The notes under the pieces are model-generated. The model was not told where the DNA came from. It saw nothing but the letters and a program-made list of their open reading frames with translations, and did not search any database. DNA of 64,000 nucleotides from Erythrobacter sp. Lineage in GTDB: Bacteria > Pseudomonadota > Alphaproteobacteria > Sphingomonadales > Sphingomonadaceae. The position numbers and the translations under genes were made by a program. Location of the stretch: positions 90,793 to 154,792 of the forward strand of contig JAACTC010000008.1 in assembly GCA_009993635.1 (NCBI GenBank), in the 5' to 3' direction. How positions within the stretch are numbered: position 1 is the first letter of the stretch; each line of letters begins with the position of its first letter. Shown here one piece after another: positions 19,086 to 28,978 of this stretch.

Positions 19086-20453
19086 TTGATCACCACCACC
19101 AATCCCGCAACCGGTGAAACCATCGCCGAATACGAAACGCTCGACGAAAACGGTATCGACCGGAAGCTCGAAACTGCCACCCGCACCTTTCGCGACTGGC
19201 GCACAACCTCGCTGGACGAGCGAACCAAGGTCCTTTCCAGGCTCGGCGATCTGTACGAAGCGAATCAGGAAGAGCTCGCGACGCTCGCCGTCACCGAGAT
19301 GGGCAAGCCGATCACGCAGGCGCGTGCCGAAGTCGGCAAATGCGCCAATCTGCTGCATCATTTTGCCGAGAACGGCCCGCCGATGCTCGAATCGCGGTTC
19401 TGGGATCTTTCCGACGGCGGCAAGGCGGAAGGGCGCTGGCTGCCGCTCGGCCCAGTTCTCGCGGTGATGCCGTGGAACTTTCCCTATTGGCAGGTGGTCC
19501 GCTTCCTCGCGCCGACGATCCTCGCGGGCAATGTCGGCCTGCTCAAGCATGCCAGCATCGTGCAGGGCGTCGCCAAGCGGATGGAGGAACTGGTGCTCGA
19601 GGCCGGAGGGCCCGAGGGGCTGTTCCAGAACCTGTGCGTCTCGTCCGACCCGATCGGTGACGTCGTCGCCGACCCGCGCGTTGTCGCGGCGACTTTGACC
19701 GGCAGCGAGGGCGCAGGCAGCGCCGTGGCCGCTCAGGCGGGCAAGTACCTGAAGAAGGTCGTGCTCGAACTGGGCGGCAGCGATCCGTTTATCGTCATGC
19801 CGTCGGCCGACATCGACCAGGCGGTGAAGGACGCGGTGACCGCGCGCATCCAGAACAACGGCCAGTCGTGCATCTGCGGCAAGCGCACGATCGTCCATGC
19901 CGATATCTATGACGATTTCGCCGACCGCTTCACCGCCGCATTGAAGGATGTGAAGCAGGGCGACCCGATGGACGACGATACCGAGCTGGGCCCGCTTTCG
20001 AGCGAGGGCCAGCGCGATACCGTGCTCGATCAGGTCGCCAAGGCCAAGGAAGAAGGCTGCACGCTGGTGTTCGGCGGCGAAAAGATCGACCAGCCCGGCG
20101 CGTGGATGACCGCCGGCCTGCTGACCGACGTGCCGCTGGCCAGCGAGACCGGGACCGACGAGATCTTCGGCCCCGTCGGCCAGCTCTACAAAGCGAAGGA
20201 CATCGACGAGGCGACCACCATCGCCAACGCGATTCCCTACGGCCTCGGCTCTGCCGTGTGGACCACCGACGAGGGCGAGCAGGAGCATTTCGCGAACGCC
20301 ATCGAAGCGGGGATGACCACCTTCAATGCGGTCAACGGGTCCAAGATCGAAGCGCCCTTCGGCGGCATCAAACGCTCGGGCCACGGGCGCGAATTGTCCG
20401 AGTTCGGGCTGCACGAATTCATGAACCTCAAGACGCTGGTCCATCCGGCCTAG
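19086..20453 (+). CDS. NAD(P)-dependent aldehyde dehydrogenase (succinate-semialdehyde type)
   Basis: A 455-residue aldehyde dehydrogenase. The NAD(P)-binding region includes VMPWNFPYWQVVRFLAPTI and GSEGAGSAVAAQAGK. The catalytic glutamate is Glu228 (LELGGSDPF) and the nucleophile is Cys262 (NNGQSCICGKR). The sequence resembles bacterial succinate-semialdehyde dehydrogenases (GabD/Sad type). Translation appears to start at a TTG, six to seven bases after GGAGG; no in-frame ATG gives a full N-terminus. An SDR gene follows 11 bp later. Confidence 0.88.
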   Translation: MITTTNPATGETIAEYETLDENGIDRKLETATRTFRDWRTTSLDERTKVLSRLGDLYEANQEELATLAVTEMGKPITQARAEVGKCANLLHHFAENGPPMLESRFWDLSDGGKAEGRWLPLGPVLAVMPWNFPYWQVVRFLAPTILAGNVGLLKHASIVQGVAKRMEELVLEAGGPEGLFQNLCVSSDPIGDVVADPRVVAATLTGSEGAGSAVAAQAGKYLKKVVLELGGSDPFIVMPSADIDQAVKDAVTARIQNNGQSCICGKRTIVHADIYDDFADRFTAALKDVKQGDPMDDDTELGPLSSEGQRDTVLDQVAKAKEEGCTLVFGGEKIDQPGAWMTAGLLTDVPLASETGTDEIFGPVGQLYKAKDIDEATTIANAIPYGLGSAVWTTDEGEQEHFANAIEAGMTTFNAVNGSKIEAPFGGIKRSGHGRELSEFGLHEFMNLKTLVHPA

Positions 20454-20464
20454 GAGTTATCACT

Positions 20465-21148
20465 ATGAGCAAGACGATCCTCATCATCGGCGCATCGCGC
20501 GGCATCGGCCTTGGCCTGGCGCGCGAGTTCGCCGGGCGCGGCTGGAAGGTCGAGGCAAGCGAACGCTCGCCCAGCGACGGGCTGCACGAGGCGGCCAAGG
20601 AGCACAATCCGTCGATCGAGATCGTGACGGTCGATGTGACCCAGCCGGAAACCTATTCCGGCCTGACCGGCAGGTTCGGCGAAGGCACCTTCGATGCCAT
20701 CATCCTCAATGCCGGGATCACCGGGGCATCGCACCAGTCTGCGGAAGCTGCGACCGACGAGGAAATCGCGCATGTGTTGCAGACCAATGCCTACGGCCCC
20801 GCGCGGGTCGGCAAGGCGCTGCTGCCGCTACTGAAGGATGGCGGCACGCTGGCCTTCATGTCCTCGCTGATGGGATCGATCACCGACAGTTCGGGCGGCT
20901 ACGAATTCTACCGCGTCAGCAAGGTGGCGCTCAACATGCTCGCCAAGGGCATTTCCGAACAGCAGGCGAAGGAGCGCGACATCGAAGTGCTCTCGCTCCA
21001 CCCCGGCTGGGTGCAGACCGACATGGGCGGCCCGAATGCCAAGATCACGGTGGAGGAAAGCTGCGCAGGCCTCGCCGATGTGATCGAGAACGCCGGTGGC
21101 GGCGGCTACCGATTTGTGGACTACAAGGGTGAGACGATCCCCTTCTAG
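20465..21148 (+). CDS. short-chain dehydrogenase/reductase
   Basis: A 227-residue SDR with the nucleotide-binding IIGASRGIGLGLAREF, the NAG signature in IILNAGITGA, and a catalytic region with Ser in FMSSLMGSITDS and YRVSK (YxxxK). It ends with HPGWVQTDMGGPNA, as in C-factor-like SDRs. It directly follows the aldehyde dehydrogenase with GGAGT as ribosome-binding site, so the two are probably an operon. The substrate is unknown. Confidence 0.87.
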   Translation: MSKTILIIGASRGIGLGLAREFAGRGWKVEASERSPSDGLHEAAKEHNPSIEIVTVDVTQPETYSGLTGRFGEGTFDAIILNAGITGASHQSAEAATDEEIAHVLQTNAYGPARVGKALLPLLKDGGTLAFMSSLMGSITDSSGGYEFYRVSKVALNMLAKGISEQQAKERDIEVLSLHPGWVQTDMGGPNAKITVEESCAGLADVIENAGGGGYRFVDYKGETIPF

Positions 21149-21184
21149 GGGATCGCTCCACCACTTCCCGCTATTCGACCACGC

Positions 21185-23458
21185 CTATTCGACAACTCCG
21201 GCCGCCGCGAGCACCGCCAGCGTCAGCACATCGGGCACGTTGGCTGTGACGGGCACGATCTGGACCGGCTTTTCCATCCCCACCAGCATCGGGCCGATGG
21301 TGGCATCGCCGCCCAGTTCGCGCAGCAACTTGGCCGAAAGGTTGGCCGATTGCAGGCCGGGCATGATCAGCACGTTGGCGGGGCCGGACAGGCGGCTGAA
21401 CGGATAGAGCGCCATGACCTTTTCGTTCAGCGCGGCATCGGGCGCCATTTCGCCTTCATATTCGAAGCCGGGCTGCCTATCGTCCAGGATGTGCACCGCG
21501 TCGCGGATGTTTTCCAGCCACTTGCCCGGCGGGTTGCCGAAGGTGGAATAGGACAGGAAGGCAACGCGCGGTTCGTGCCCCATGCGCCGCGCGACGGCGG
21601 CGGTTTCGCACGCGATATGCGCCAGCTCTTCCGATGTCGGCCGCTCGTTGATCGTCGTGTCGGCGAGGAAGGTGGTGTGGTTCTTGCCGACCAGCATGTG
21701 GATGCCGAAGGCGACGCCGCCGGGTTTGGGATCTAGCACGCGGCCGATCTCGCGCGCGGTCTGCGCATAGGTCCGCGTCAGGCCCGAGATCAGCGCGTCG
21801 CCGTGGCCCAGCGCGACCAGCAGCGAGGCGAAGACGTTGCGATCCTGATTGACCATGCGCCGCACGTCGCGCTCGGTATAGCCGCGCCGTTGCAGCCTTT
21901 CGTACAGGAACTCGACCATTTCGGGCACGTGTTCGCTGTCGGCCGAATTCTGGATTTCGAAGCTGCCCGGATCGGACACGCCGAGCATGTGCATCTTGTC
22001 CGCCACCGCCTTGGTGCGCCCGACGAGGATCGGCGTGCCATAGCCGAAATCGCGGAACTGGATCGCGGCGCGCAGCGCCACTTCCTCTTCCGCTTCGGCG
22101 AACACCACCCGCTTGGGATTGGCCTTCGCTTCCTCGTACACCTGGGTGAGCACCGAGGTGGTCGGGTTGAGGCGCGATTTCAGCAACAGCCGGTAGGCGT
22201 CCATATCCTCGATATGCGACTGCGCGACGCCCGACTTCATCGCCGCCTCGGCGACGGCTGACGACACCACCTCCATCAGGCGCGGGTCGAACGGCGCTGG
22301 GATGATGTAGTCGGTGCCGAACTTGTGGCTCTTGCCATAGGCCGCCGCGACCTCTTCGGGCACGCGCTCGCGCGCCAGCCCGGCGATCGCGTGAGCAGCG
22401 GCGATCTTCATTTCTTCGTTGATCGCGGTCGCCTGCACGTCCAGCGCGCCGCGGAAGATGAAGGGGAAGCCCAGCACGTTGTTGACCTGGTTGGGGTAGT
22501 CGCTGCGCCCGGTGGCGATGATCGCATCGGGGCGCACCGCCTTGGCCTCTTCGGGCATGATTTCGGGCACGGGGTTGGCCATGGCGAAGATGATCGGCTG
22601 GTCCGCCATCTTTTCCACCCATTCGGGTTTCAGCGCGCCGGCAGCCGACAGGCCGAGGAAGATGTCCGCCCCCTCCAGCGCCTCTTCGAGGCTGCGCGCG
22701 TCGGTTTCGACCGCGTGCGCGCTCTTCCACTGGTCGACATCGGCGCGGCCCGGATAGATCGGGCCGCTGCGATCGCACACGATCACGTTTTCGTGCGGCA
22801 CGCCGACCGACTTGATCAGCGCGGTGCAGGCCAGCGCGCTGGCACCCGCACCGTTCACCACCATCCGCACGTCTTTCAGATCGCGCCCGGTCAGGTGGCA
22901 GGCATTGATCAGCCCGGCGGTCGCGATGATTGCGGTGCCGTGCTGGTCGTCGTGCATCACCGGGATGTTCATCCGCTCGCGCAGCGCCTGTTCGATGATG
23001 AAGCACTCGGGCGCGGCGATGTCTTCCAGATTGACCCCGCCGAAGCTGGGTTCGAGCAGCGCGACCGCTTCGATGAACTTGTCCGGATCTTCGGTGTCGA
23101 TCTCCAGATCGATCGAATCGACATCGGCGAAACGTTTGAACAGGACCGCCTTGCCCTCCATCACGGGCTTGGACGCAAGCGCACCCAGATTGCCCATGCC
23201 CAGGATCGCGGTGCCATTGGAAATCACCGCCACCAGGTTCGAACGCGCGGTGTATTTCGCCGCATTGGCCGGATCGTCCGCAATGGCCTGCACCGGCACC
23301 GCAACGCCGGGCGAATAGGCAAGGCTGAGATCGCGCTGCGTCGCCATCGGCTTGGACGCGATGATCTCGATTTTCCCGGGCCGCCCGGCCGAATGATACA
23401 GCAGCGCCTCGCGCGCCTCGAAACCAGTGTTCGGGCCGTTTTCTGTTTCGTCAGCCAT
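21185..23458 (-). CDS. maeB: NADP-dependent malic enzyme with phosphotransacetylase-like domain
   Basis: A 757-residue fusion protein. Residues 1-430 form malic enzyme, which oxidatively decarboxylates malate to pyruvate. Signatures are AYSPGVAVPVQAIADD, GTAILGMGNLGALASKPVMEGKA (interrupted), MHDDQHGTAIIATAGLIN and VVNGAGASALACTALI. Residues 440-757 resemble phosphate acetyltransferase but are thought to be regulatory in this family (VGMEKPVQIVPVTANVPDVL near the end). Start at MADETENGPN. It is divergent from mutS. Confidence 0.95.
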   Translation of the reverse strand: MADETENGPNTGFEAREALLYHSAGRPGKIEIIASKPMATQRDLSLAYSPGVAVPVQAIADDPANAAKYTARSNLVAVISNGTAILGMGNLGALASKPVMEGKAVLFKRFADVDSIDLEIDTEDPDKFIEAVALLEPSFGGVNLEDIAAPECFIIEQALRERMNIPVMHDDQHGTAIIATAGLINACHLTGRDLKDVRMVVNGAGASALACTALIKSVGVPHENVIVCDRSGPIYPGRADVDQWKSAHAVETDARSLEEALEGADIFLGLSAAGALKPEWVEKMADQPIIFAMANPVPEIMPEEAKAVRPDAIIATGRSDYPNQVNNVLGFPFIFRGALDVQATAINEEMKIAAAHAIAGLARERVPEEVAAAYGKSHKFGTDYIIPAPFDPRLMEVVSSAVAEAAMKSGVAQSHIEDMDAYRLLLKSRLNPTTSVLTQVYEEAKANPKRVVFAEAEEEVALRAAIQFRDFGYGTPILVGRTKAVADKMHMLGVSDPGSFEIQNSADSEHVPEMVEFLYERLQRRGYTERDVRRMVNQDRNVFASLLVALGHGDALISGLTRTYAQTAREIGRVLDPKPGGVAFGIHMLVGKNHTTFLADTTINERPTSEELAHIACETAAVARRMGHEPRVAFLSYSTFGNPPGKWLENIRDAVHILDDRQPGFEYEGEMAPDAALNEKVMALYPFSRLSGPANVLIMPGLQSANLSAKLLRELGGDATIGPMLVGMEKPVQIVPVTANVPDVLTLAVLAAAGVVE

Positions 23459-23565
23459 TTGCGCCCTCTTCGAATGCGGAAAAATTCGCCTGTGCCGTAG
23501 AGGCATCGGCAGCAAACCGCCAGTGGTGCAAGGCACCTTTCGGGAAAGGGTTGGGGGACAGGCAA

Positions 23566-26232
23566 ATGCGCACCGCTTCCCGAATCGGGGGCGGGATCGC
23601 TAGGCCTCTGGGGGTGACCGCCAAGCTGACCCCGATGATGGAACAGTACCACGCGCTTAGGCGCCAGGCGGGCGATTGCCTGCTGTTCTACCGCATGGGC
23701 GATTTCTTCGAATTGTTCTTCGACGACGCGAAGGTGGCGGCGGGCGTGCTCGACATCGCGCTGACCAGCCGGGGCGAAAGCGGCGGCGAGGCCGTGCCGA
23801 TGTGCGGCGTGCCGGTGCATGCGGCCGATGGCTATCTCGCGCGGCTGATCCGCGCAGGTCACCGGGTCGCCATTGCCGAGCAGGTGGAGACGCCGGACGA
23901 GGCCAAGGCCCGCGCCAGGGCGGAGGGCAAGCCTTCGTCCAAGGTGCTGGTCGCGCGCCAGATCATCCGCTTCGTCACCGCCGGTACGCTGACCGAAGAC
24001 GCCTTGCTCGAACCGCGCCGGGCAAACCGGCTGGCGGCGGTGTGCGAACTGCGCGGCACCATAGGCATTGCGGCGTGCGATATCTCGACCGGGCGCATGG
24101 AGCTGGAGGAATGTGAGCCCGAAGGCCTTCCCGCCGCGCTTTCCCGGCTGGGTGCGCGCGAGGTCGTGACCCCGGAAGACTGGGCGATGGCGCCGGACGA
24201 TGCGACGCCGCGCCCCGCCGGCGACTTCGCCAGCGAGCGTGGGCGGCAGCGGCTGCAGGATCTGCATGGGGTCGCCACGCTCGACGCGTTCGGCGATTTC
24301 ACCCGCGCGATGCTGGCTGCGGCAGGCGGGCTGCTCGCCTATCTTGAGCATACCGGGCGCGGCACGATCCCCTTCCTGCTGCCCCCCACGGTCACCGCCA
24401 GCGACGCGGTGACGGCGATCGATGCGGCCAGCCGCGCCAGCCTCGAGATTACCGCCACGCAGAGCGGGGAGCGCGCGGGCAGCCTGCTGGGCACGGTCGA
24501 CCGCTGCGTGACGAGCGCGGGCGCGCGGCTGCTGGCCGAGGACCTTTCCGCGCCACTAGCGCGCAAGGCGCAGATCGAAGCGCGGCTGGCGCTGGTGCGC
24601 TTCTTCCATCAGGACCCGGTGCTACGCAGCGACGTGCGCGAGGCGCTGCGGGCGATCCCCGACGTGGCGCGCGCGCTCGCGCGGCTGGTGGCGGATCGTG
24701 GCAGCCCGCGCGATCTTGGCCAGGTGCGCGATGGATTGGCGCAGGCGCGCACGCTGCATGGCGCGCTGGCCAGCCTGCCCGATCGCCCCGAACTGCTCGA
24801 CACGCTGCTGCCCTGCCTTACCGGGCATTCTGCGATGATCGACGAGCTGTCGCGCGCGCTGGTCCCCTCCCCGCCGACCGAGCGCGCCAATGGCGGCTAC
24901 ATCGCCAGCGGGTACGATCACGCGCTGGACGCGCTTCGCGATACCAGCGGCGATGCGCGGCGGGCGATTGCCGCGATGGAGGCCCGCTACCGCAAGGAAA
25001 CCGGCGTCTCCGCGCTGAAGATCAAGCACAACGGCGTGCTCGGCTATTTCATCGAGGTGCCCGCGCGCCACGGCGATGCGCTGATGAAGCCGGATAGCGG
25101 CTTCACCCATCGGCAGACGATGGCCAATGCGGTGCGTTTCAACTCGGTCCACCTGCACGAAGAAGCCAGCCGTATTTCCGAAGCGGGCGGGCGCGCGCTG
25201 GCAGCAGAGGAAGCGCATTTCGAAACGCTGGTCGCAGCCGTGGCAAAGGCGCGAGAGGCGATTGCCCGCACCGCCGATGCGCTCGCCCGGATCGATGTGG
25301 CTGCCGGCCTCGCCGAACGCGCCGCGCAGGGCGACTGGTGCGAGCCGCAGATCGAAGACGCGCCGTGCCTCGATATCGTCGCCGGCCGTCACCCGGTGGT
25401 CGAAGCGGCGCTGGCCAGGGCGGGCGAGCGTTTCGTGCCGAATGATTGCGCATTGGCCGAGACCGACCGCCTGTGGCTGATCGGCGGGCCGAACATGGGC
25501 GGCAAGTCCACCTTCCTGCGGGCCAATGCGCTGATCGTGCTGCTGGCGCAGGCGGGCAGCTACGTGCCTGCAACCTCCGCACGGATCGGGCTGGTCGACC
25601 GGCTTTTCAGCCGCGTCGGCGCGTCGGACAACCTCGCGCGCGGACGCTCCACCTTCATGGTCGAGATGGTCGAGACCGCAGCGATCCTTGCACAGGCGAC
25701 CGATCGCAGCTTCGTCATCCTCGACGAAGTGGGGCGTGGCACCTCCACCTATGATGGCCTCGCGCTCGCATGGGCGGTGGCAGAAGCGATCCACGAGCAC
25801 GCCCGCTGCCGCTGCCTGTTCGCGACGCATTACCATGAACTCGCGCGGCTGGCCGAAAGCTGCGATGCGCTGTCGCTGCACCATGTGCGGGCGCGTGAAT
25901 GGCAGGGCGATCTGGTGCTGCTGCACGAGGTGGCGAAAGGCCCCGCCGACCGCAGCTATGGTCTGGCCGTCGCCAAACTGGCGGGCGTACCCGACAAGGT
26001 GGTCGACCGGGCGAGTACGGTTCTCGCCAAGCTGGAGCGGGGGCGCGAGGAAACGGGCGGACTTGCCGCAGGGCTCGGCGATCTGCCTCTGTTTTCCGCC
26101 GCCTTCCAGGCCGAGGAAGAGGCGTGCGATACCTTGCGCGATAAACTCGCCGCGCTCGATATCGATGCGCTGTCCCCGCGCGAGGCACTCGACATGCTGT
26201 ATGAACTGAAGCGCGAGGCGGGCGAAAGCTAA
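23566..26232 (+). CDS. mutS: DNA mismatch repair protein MutS
   Basis: An 888-residue mismatch-recognition ATPase. The N-terminal mismatch-binding domain has the conserved FYRMGDFFELFFDDA (Phe-x-Glu motif), followed by connector, lever and clamp regions. The ATPase has Walker A GGPNMGGKST at residues 640-649 (Lys647), FVILDEVGRGTSTYDGLA as Walker B region, and ATHYHEL. The start is placed at ATG 23566, with GGGGGA upstream; GTG 23614 and TTG 23551 are alternatives that alter only the non-conserved N-terminus. Confidence 0.95.
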   Translation: MRTASRIGGGIARPLGVTAKLTPMMEQYHALRRQAGDCLLFYRMGDFFELFFDDAKVAAGVLDIALTSRGESGGEAVPMCGVPVHAADGYLARLIRAGHRVAIAEQVETPDEAKARARAEGKPSSKVLVARQIIRFVTAGTLTEDALLEPRRANRLAAVCELRGTIGIAACDISTGRMELEECEPEGLPAALSRLGAREVVTPEDWAMAPDDATPRPAGDFASERGRQRLQDLHGVATLDAFGDFTRAMLAAAGGLLAYLEHTGRGTIPFLLPPTVTASDAVTAIDAASRASLEITATQSGERAGSLLGTVDRCVTSAGARLLAEDLSAPLARKAQIEARLALVRFFHQDPVLRSDVREALRAIPDVARALARLVADRGSPRDLGQVRDGLAQARTLHGALASLPDRPELLDTLLPCLTGHSAMIDELSRALVPSPPTERANGGYIASGYDHALDALRDTSGDARRAIAAMEARYRKETGVSALKIKHNGVLGYFIEVPARHGDALMKPDSGFTHRQTMANAVRFNSVHLHEEASRISEAGGRALAAEEAHFETLVAAVAKAREAIARTADALARIDVAAGLAERAAQGDWCEPQIEDAPCLDIVAGRHPVVEAALARAGERFVPNDCALAETDRLWLIGGPNMGGKSTFLRANALIVLLAQAGSYVPATSARIGLVDRLFSRVGASDNLARGRSTFMVEMVETAAILAQATDRSFVILDEVGRGTSTYDGLALAWAVAEAIHEHARCRCLFATHYHELARLAESCDALSLHHVRAREWQGDLVLLHEVAKGPADRSYGLAVAKLAGVPDKVVDRASTVLAKLERGREETGGLAAGLGDLPLFSAAFQAEEEACDTLRDKLAALDIDALSPREALDMLYELKREAGES

Positions 26233-26280
26233 CCTTGGCTGGATTTGCCATCGGACGCGGCGGCGCTAGGTTCTACCCCC

Positions 26281-26682
26281 ATGGCACAGGACGATCCCCC
26301 CGAAGACGCGGACAAGAGCACCCAGTGGGCGGAGTTCCGCACCGATCTTGCCGAAGACCGCAACATCATGGCGATGGAGCGGACCTTCGCGGGCTGGATG
26401 CGCACCGCGTTCGCCGCGATCGGCATCGGGCTGGGCTTTCGCGCCCTGTTCGGATCGTGGGATCCCTCGTGGATGCCCAAGGCCATCGCGACCGCGTTCA
26501 TCCTTGGCGGCGGATGGCTCGCCGTCACGGCGGAACGGCGCGCCTGCAAAACGCTGTCGCGGCTCAACAAGCACGAATTTTCGCCCATCCCGACGCCGAA
26601 TTTCCGGGTTATGGCCTGGGGCGTGGCCACCGGCTCCGTGGTCGTCACGATCGGGCTGTGGGTGCTGGTCGAAGGTTCGTGA
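26281..26682 (+). CDS. DUF202 (YidH-like) small membrane protein
   Basis: A 133-residue inner-membrane protein. A charged N-terminus leads to the family motif LAEDRNIMAMERTFAGWMRTAFA and three hydrophobic segments, the last being VVTIGLWVLVEGS. DUF202/YidH proteins have no established function. It follows mutS by 48 bp in the same direction. Confidence 0.85.
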   Translation: MAQDDPPEDADKSTQWAEFRTDLAEDRNIMAMERTFAGWMRTAFAAIGIGLGFRALFGSWDPSWMPKAIATAFILGGGWLAVTAERRACKTLSRLNKHEFSPIPTPNFRVMAWGVATGSVVVTIGLWVLVEGS

Positions 26683-26698
26683 AAGCGTGACGAAAGAA

Positions 26699-26726
26699 GG
26701 GGCGGCCCTCTTTCGAAAGCCGCCCC
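26699..26726. terminator. bidirectional hairpin between convergent genes
   Basis: GGGGCGGC pairs with GCCGCCCC around a 12-base loop that itself contains TTTCGAAA. It lies between the DUF202 gene and the leftward acidic protein gene. On the minus strand the stem is followed by CCTTCTTTC, on the plus strand by a weaker tail, so it best serves the leftward gene and possibly both. Confidence 0.7.
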
Positions 26727-26756
26727 CGATCGTTTGAAAGCGCCAAGCGCCAGGTA

Positions 26757-27122
26757 TCAGGTACCGTCGCCGCGGAGGCCGTCGGGCTTCGCCTGCTTGC
26801 CGTATTTGTCGACATTGTCGTCGTGGTTCGGCTCGCCATTATAGGCGTCCATGTCGATCCGGCCCGAGCTTTCCATGTCGCGCATGTGATCGATCGTATC
26901 CTGCGTCGAATCGTTCATCAGGCCGGACTTGTTGTCGCCCTTCACGCTTTCGGTCGGGCTGCCGGTTTCGCTGGTGGTTTCCTGCGCTTCTTCGGCGACT
27001 TCCTGCGCCTGCATCCGATGATCGTCCTGCTCGTCGTTATGCGTTTCGGGCGCGAGGCCCGACTGGCGCATTTCCTGGCTTTCCGGATCGGTGTTCTTGT
27101 CTGCGCTGTTCGTGTTGGCCAT
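26757..27122 (-). CDS. small acidic hydrophilic protein, function unknown
   Basis: A 121-residue protein rich in Asp, Glu, Gln, Ser and Thr with almost no hydrophobic stretches, so probably disordered. AAGGAG precedes the ATG at good spacing. Its composition (MANTNSADKNTDPESQEMRQ...) recalls small stress- or desiccation-related hydrophilic proteins, but I recognise no family. The hairpin at 26699-26726 ends the transcript. Confidence 0.7.
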   Translation of the reverse strand: MANTNSADKNTDPESQEMRQSGLAPETHNDEQDDHRMQAQEVAEEAQETTSETGSPTESVKGDNKSGLMNDSTQDTIDHMRDMESSGRIDMDAYNGEPNHDDNVDKYGKQAKPDGLRGDGT

Positions 27123-27216
27123 GCCAATTCTCCTTTGCCGTCAGAACGGCTGGAGGGATTGCACGGTTCCTGAGGGTTTTTCCGGTCCGGCACCGCCCCC
27201 GCAGAGCGGCGAGCAT

Positions 27217-28086
27217 CTAGCGCGTCGGCACCGGGGCATCGCCCGAATAGTCGTAGAACCCGCGCCCCGTCTTGCGGCCGAGCCAGCCGGCTTCGACATA
27301 TTTCACCAGCAGCGGCGCAGGGCGATATTTGCTGTCGCGCGTGGTGCGATAGATCACCCGCAGGATATCGAGGCAGGTATCCAGCCCCACGAAATCGGCC
27401 AGCTGCAGCGGGCCCATCGGGTGGTTGAGGCCGAGGCGGCAGCCAAGATCGATATCCTCCATGCTGGCGGTCGACTGGCCCAGCACGAAGACCGCCTCGT
27501 TGATCATCGGCAGCAGGATGCGGTTGACCACGAAACCGGGTTCGTCCTGGCTCAGCACCACTTCCTTGCCCAGACGCTTGGCAAAGGCGATCGTGCGGTC
27601 GGTCACCGCCTTGTCGGTCGCGAGGCCGGGGATCACTTCGATCAAGCCCATCACCGGCACGGGGTTGAAGAAATGCAGGCCGATGAAGCGGCCCGCATCG
27701 GGCGTCCAGTTGGCCATCCGCGTGATCGGGATCGAGCTGGTGTTGCTGGCCATGATCGCGTCCTGCGACAGCACCTTGCCCGCGTTTTCGAAGATGGCCT
27801 GCTTGATCTCTTCCTTTTCGGTCGCGGCTTCGATGATCATGTCGGCATCGGCCATCGGGCCGACATCGCCCACCGCCTCGATCCGTGCCAGCGCCGCCTC
27901 TGCATCCGCCACTTCGATCTTGCTTTTGGCGACCAGCTTGCCCAGCGCGCGCTCGATCCCGGCGCGCGATTGCTCGGCGATGGCCAGATCGCGATCGGTC
28001 AGCAGCACCTTCAGGCCGTTCTGCGCGATGGTCTGCGCGATGCCCGAACCCATCTGGCCCGCACCGATGACACCGATAGTCTGCAT
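27217..28086 (-). CDS. 3-hydroxybutyryl-CoA dehydrogenase
   Basis: A 289-residue NAD-dependent dehydrogenase acting on 3-hydroxyacyl-CoA. Nucleotide-binding motif IGVIGAGQMGSGIAQ at the N-terminus; the catalytic region is FIGLHFFNPVPVMGLIEVI (with the active-site His), and the C-terminal domain has PGFVVNRILLPMINEA and LGLNHPMGPLQLADFVGLD. Its length fits the small stand-alone enzymes (Hbd/PaaH type) used in butanoate or PHB-related metabolism. ATG 28086 is preferred; ATG 28098 sits directly against the AAGG sequence. Confidence 0.9.
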   Translation of the reverse strand: MQTIGVIGAGQMGSGIAQTIAQNGLKVLLTDRDLAIAEQSRAGIERALGKLVAKSKIEVADAEAALARIEAVGDVGPMADADMIIEAATEKEEIKQAIFENAGKVLSQDAIMASNTSSIPITRMANWTPDAGRFIGLHFFNPVPVMGLIEVIPGLATDKAVTDRTIAFAKRLGKEVVLSQDEPGFVVNRILLPMINEAVFVLGQSTASMEDIDLGCRLGLNHPMGPLQLADFVGLDTCLDILRVIYRTTRDSKYRPAPLLVKYVEAGWLGRKTGRGFYDYSGDAPVPTR

Positions 28087-28149
28087 AATTTCGCTCATCC
28101 TTCGCAAGTGCAGCAAAGGCGGCTGGCTAGCGACGATGCGCCGCGCTGG

Positions 28150-28725
28150 CTAGCGATTTGCGCCCGGCGTCCACGAAATGTCGGATTGCCCCTGATCGTT
28201 CGCCGCGCGGGCCAGCACGAACAGCAGATCGGACAGGCGGTTGATGTAGCGCAGCGCCGCCGGGTTGACCGGTTCCTGCCCCGCCAGCGCGGTCATCGCC
28301 CGTTCCGCGCGGCGTACAGCCGCACGCGCGACATGCAGCCGCGCCGCCGCTTCGCTACCGCCGGGCAGGACGAAACTGGTCAGCGGTTCAAGGCTTTCAT
28401 TGGCGGTATCGATCGCCCGTTCCAGCCAGTCGACCTGCGTGGGCACGATGCGCAGCACCATCTCGCCCGGTTCGAACCCCTCGCCGTCCAGCGCGCCCTT
28501 GGGCGTCGCAAGATCGGCGCCCAGATCGAACAAGTCGTTCTGAATGCGGCGCAGATCGTCTGCATCGTCGATCGCGCAGATCGCGAGGCCCAGCGCGCTG
28601 TTCGCCTCGTCGACCGCGCCGATCGCCTCGATGCGGGCGGCGTGCTTGGGCGCGCGGCTGCCATCGACGAGGCCGGTTGAGCCATCATCGCCGGTGCGGG
28701 TGTAAATCTTGTTGAGCTTGACCAT
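28150..28725 (-). CDS. cob(I)yrinic acid a,c-diamide adenosyltransferase (PduO type)
   Basis: A 191-residue PduO-type ATP:corrinoid adenosyltransferase, which makes adenosylcobalamin for cobalamin salvage. Family motifs are IYTRTGDDGSTGLVDGSR at the N-terminus, the helical bundle with LFDLGADLATP, and FVLPGGSEAAARLHVARAAVRRAER near the active site. Start at MVKLNKIYTR. The HIG1-like membrane protein gene lies 19 bp upstream on the same strand, a common pairing in sphingomonads (from memory). Confidence 0.92.
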   Translation of the reverse strand: MVKLNKIYTRTGDDGSTGLVDGSRAPKHAARIEAIGAVDEANSALGLAICAIDDADDLRRIQNDLFDLGADLATPKGALDGEGFEPGEMVLRIVPTQVDWLERAIDTANESLEPLTSFVLPGGSEAAARLHVARAAVRRAERAMTALAGQEPVNPAALRYINRLSDLLFVLARAANDQGQSDISWTPGANR

Positions 28726-28744
28726 GTCCGGCGCGATGGCCGGT

Positions 28745-28975
28745 TCAGTTGGCGACCGCAAGCAGGATCGCGACCACCAGGATCGCCAGCCCCTGATACT
28801 TGATCCGGTCGAACATCGCCCGGTTCTGCATCATCTGCATCTCGGTCACCGTTTCGCTGGTGTTGTTCTCCAGATCCACCTTGGTGGTCTTCAGAAATGC
28901 GACAATCCCGCGGATGAGCGAGACCACGACCAGGATGGACAGGATGGCGATGGCGATGATGAGGAGTGTCTGCAT
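28745..28975 (-). CDS. small twin-transmembrane protein (HIG1-like)
   Basis: A 76-residue protein with two membrane helices (LLIIAIAILSILVVVSLIRG and YQGLAILVVAILLAVA). They are joined by a polar loop containing NRAMFDRIKYQ, which resembles the N-x-x-M-x-x-R pattern of HIG1-domain proteins. It lies between gluQ (stop-start gap 3 bp) and the adenosyltransferase. Function unknown. Confidence 0.75.
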   Translation of the reverse strand: MQTLLIIAIAILSILVVVSLIRGIVAFLKTTKVDLENNTSETVTEMQMMQNRAMFDRIKYQGLAILVVAILLAVAN

Positions 28976-28978
28976 GAC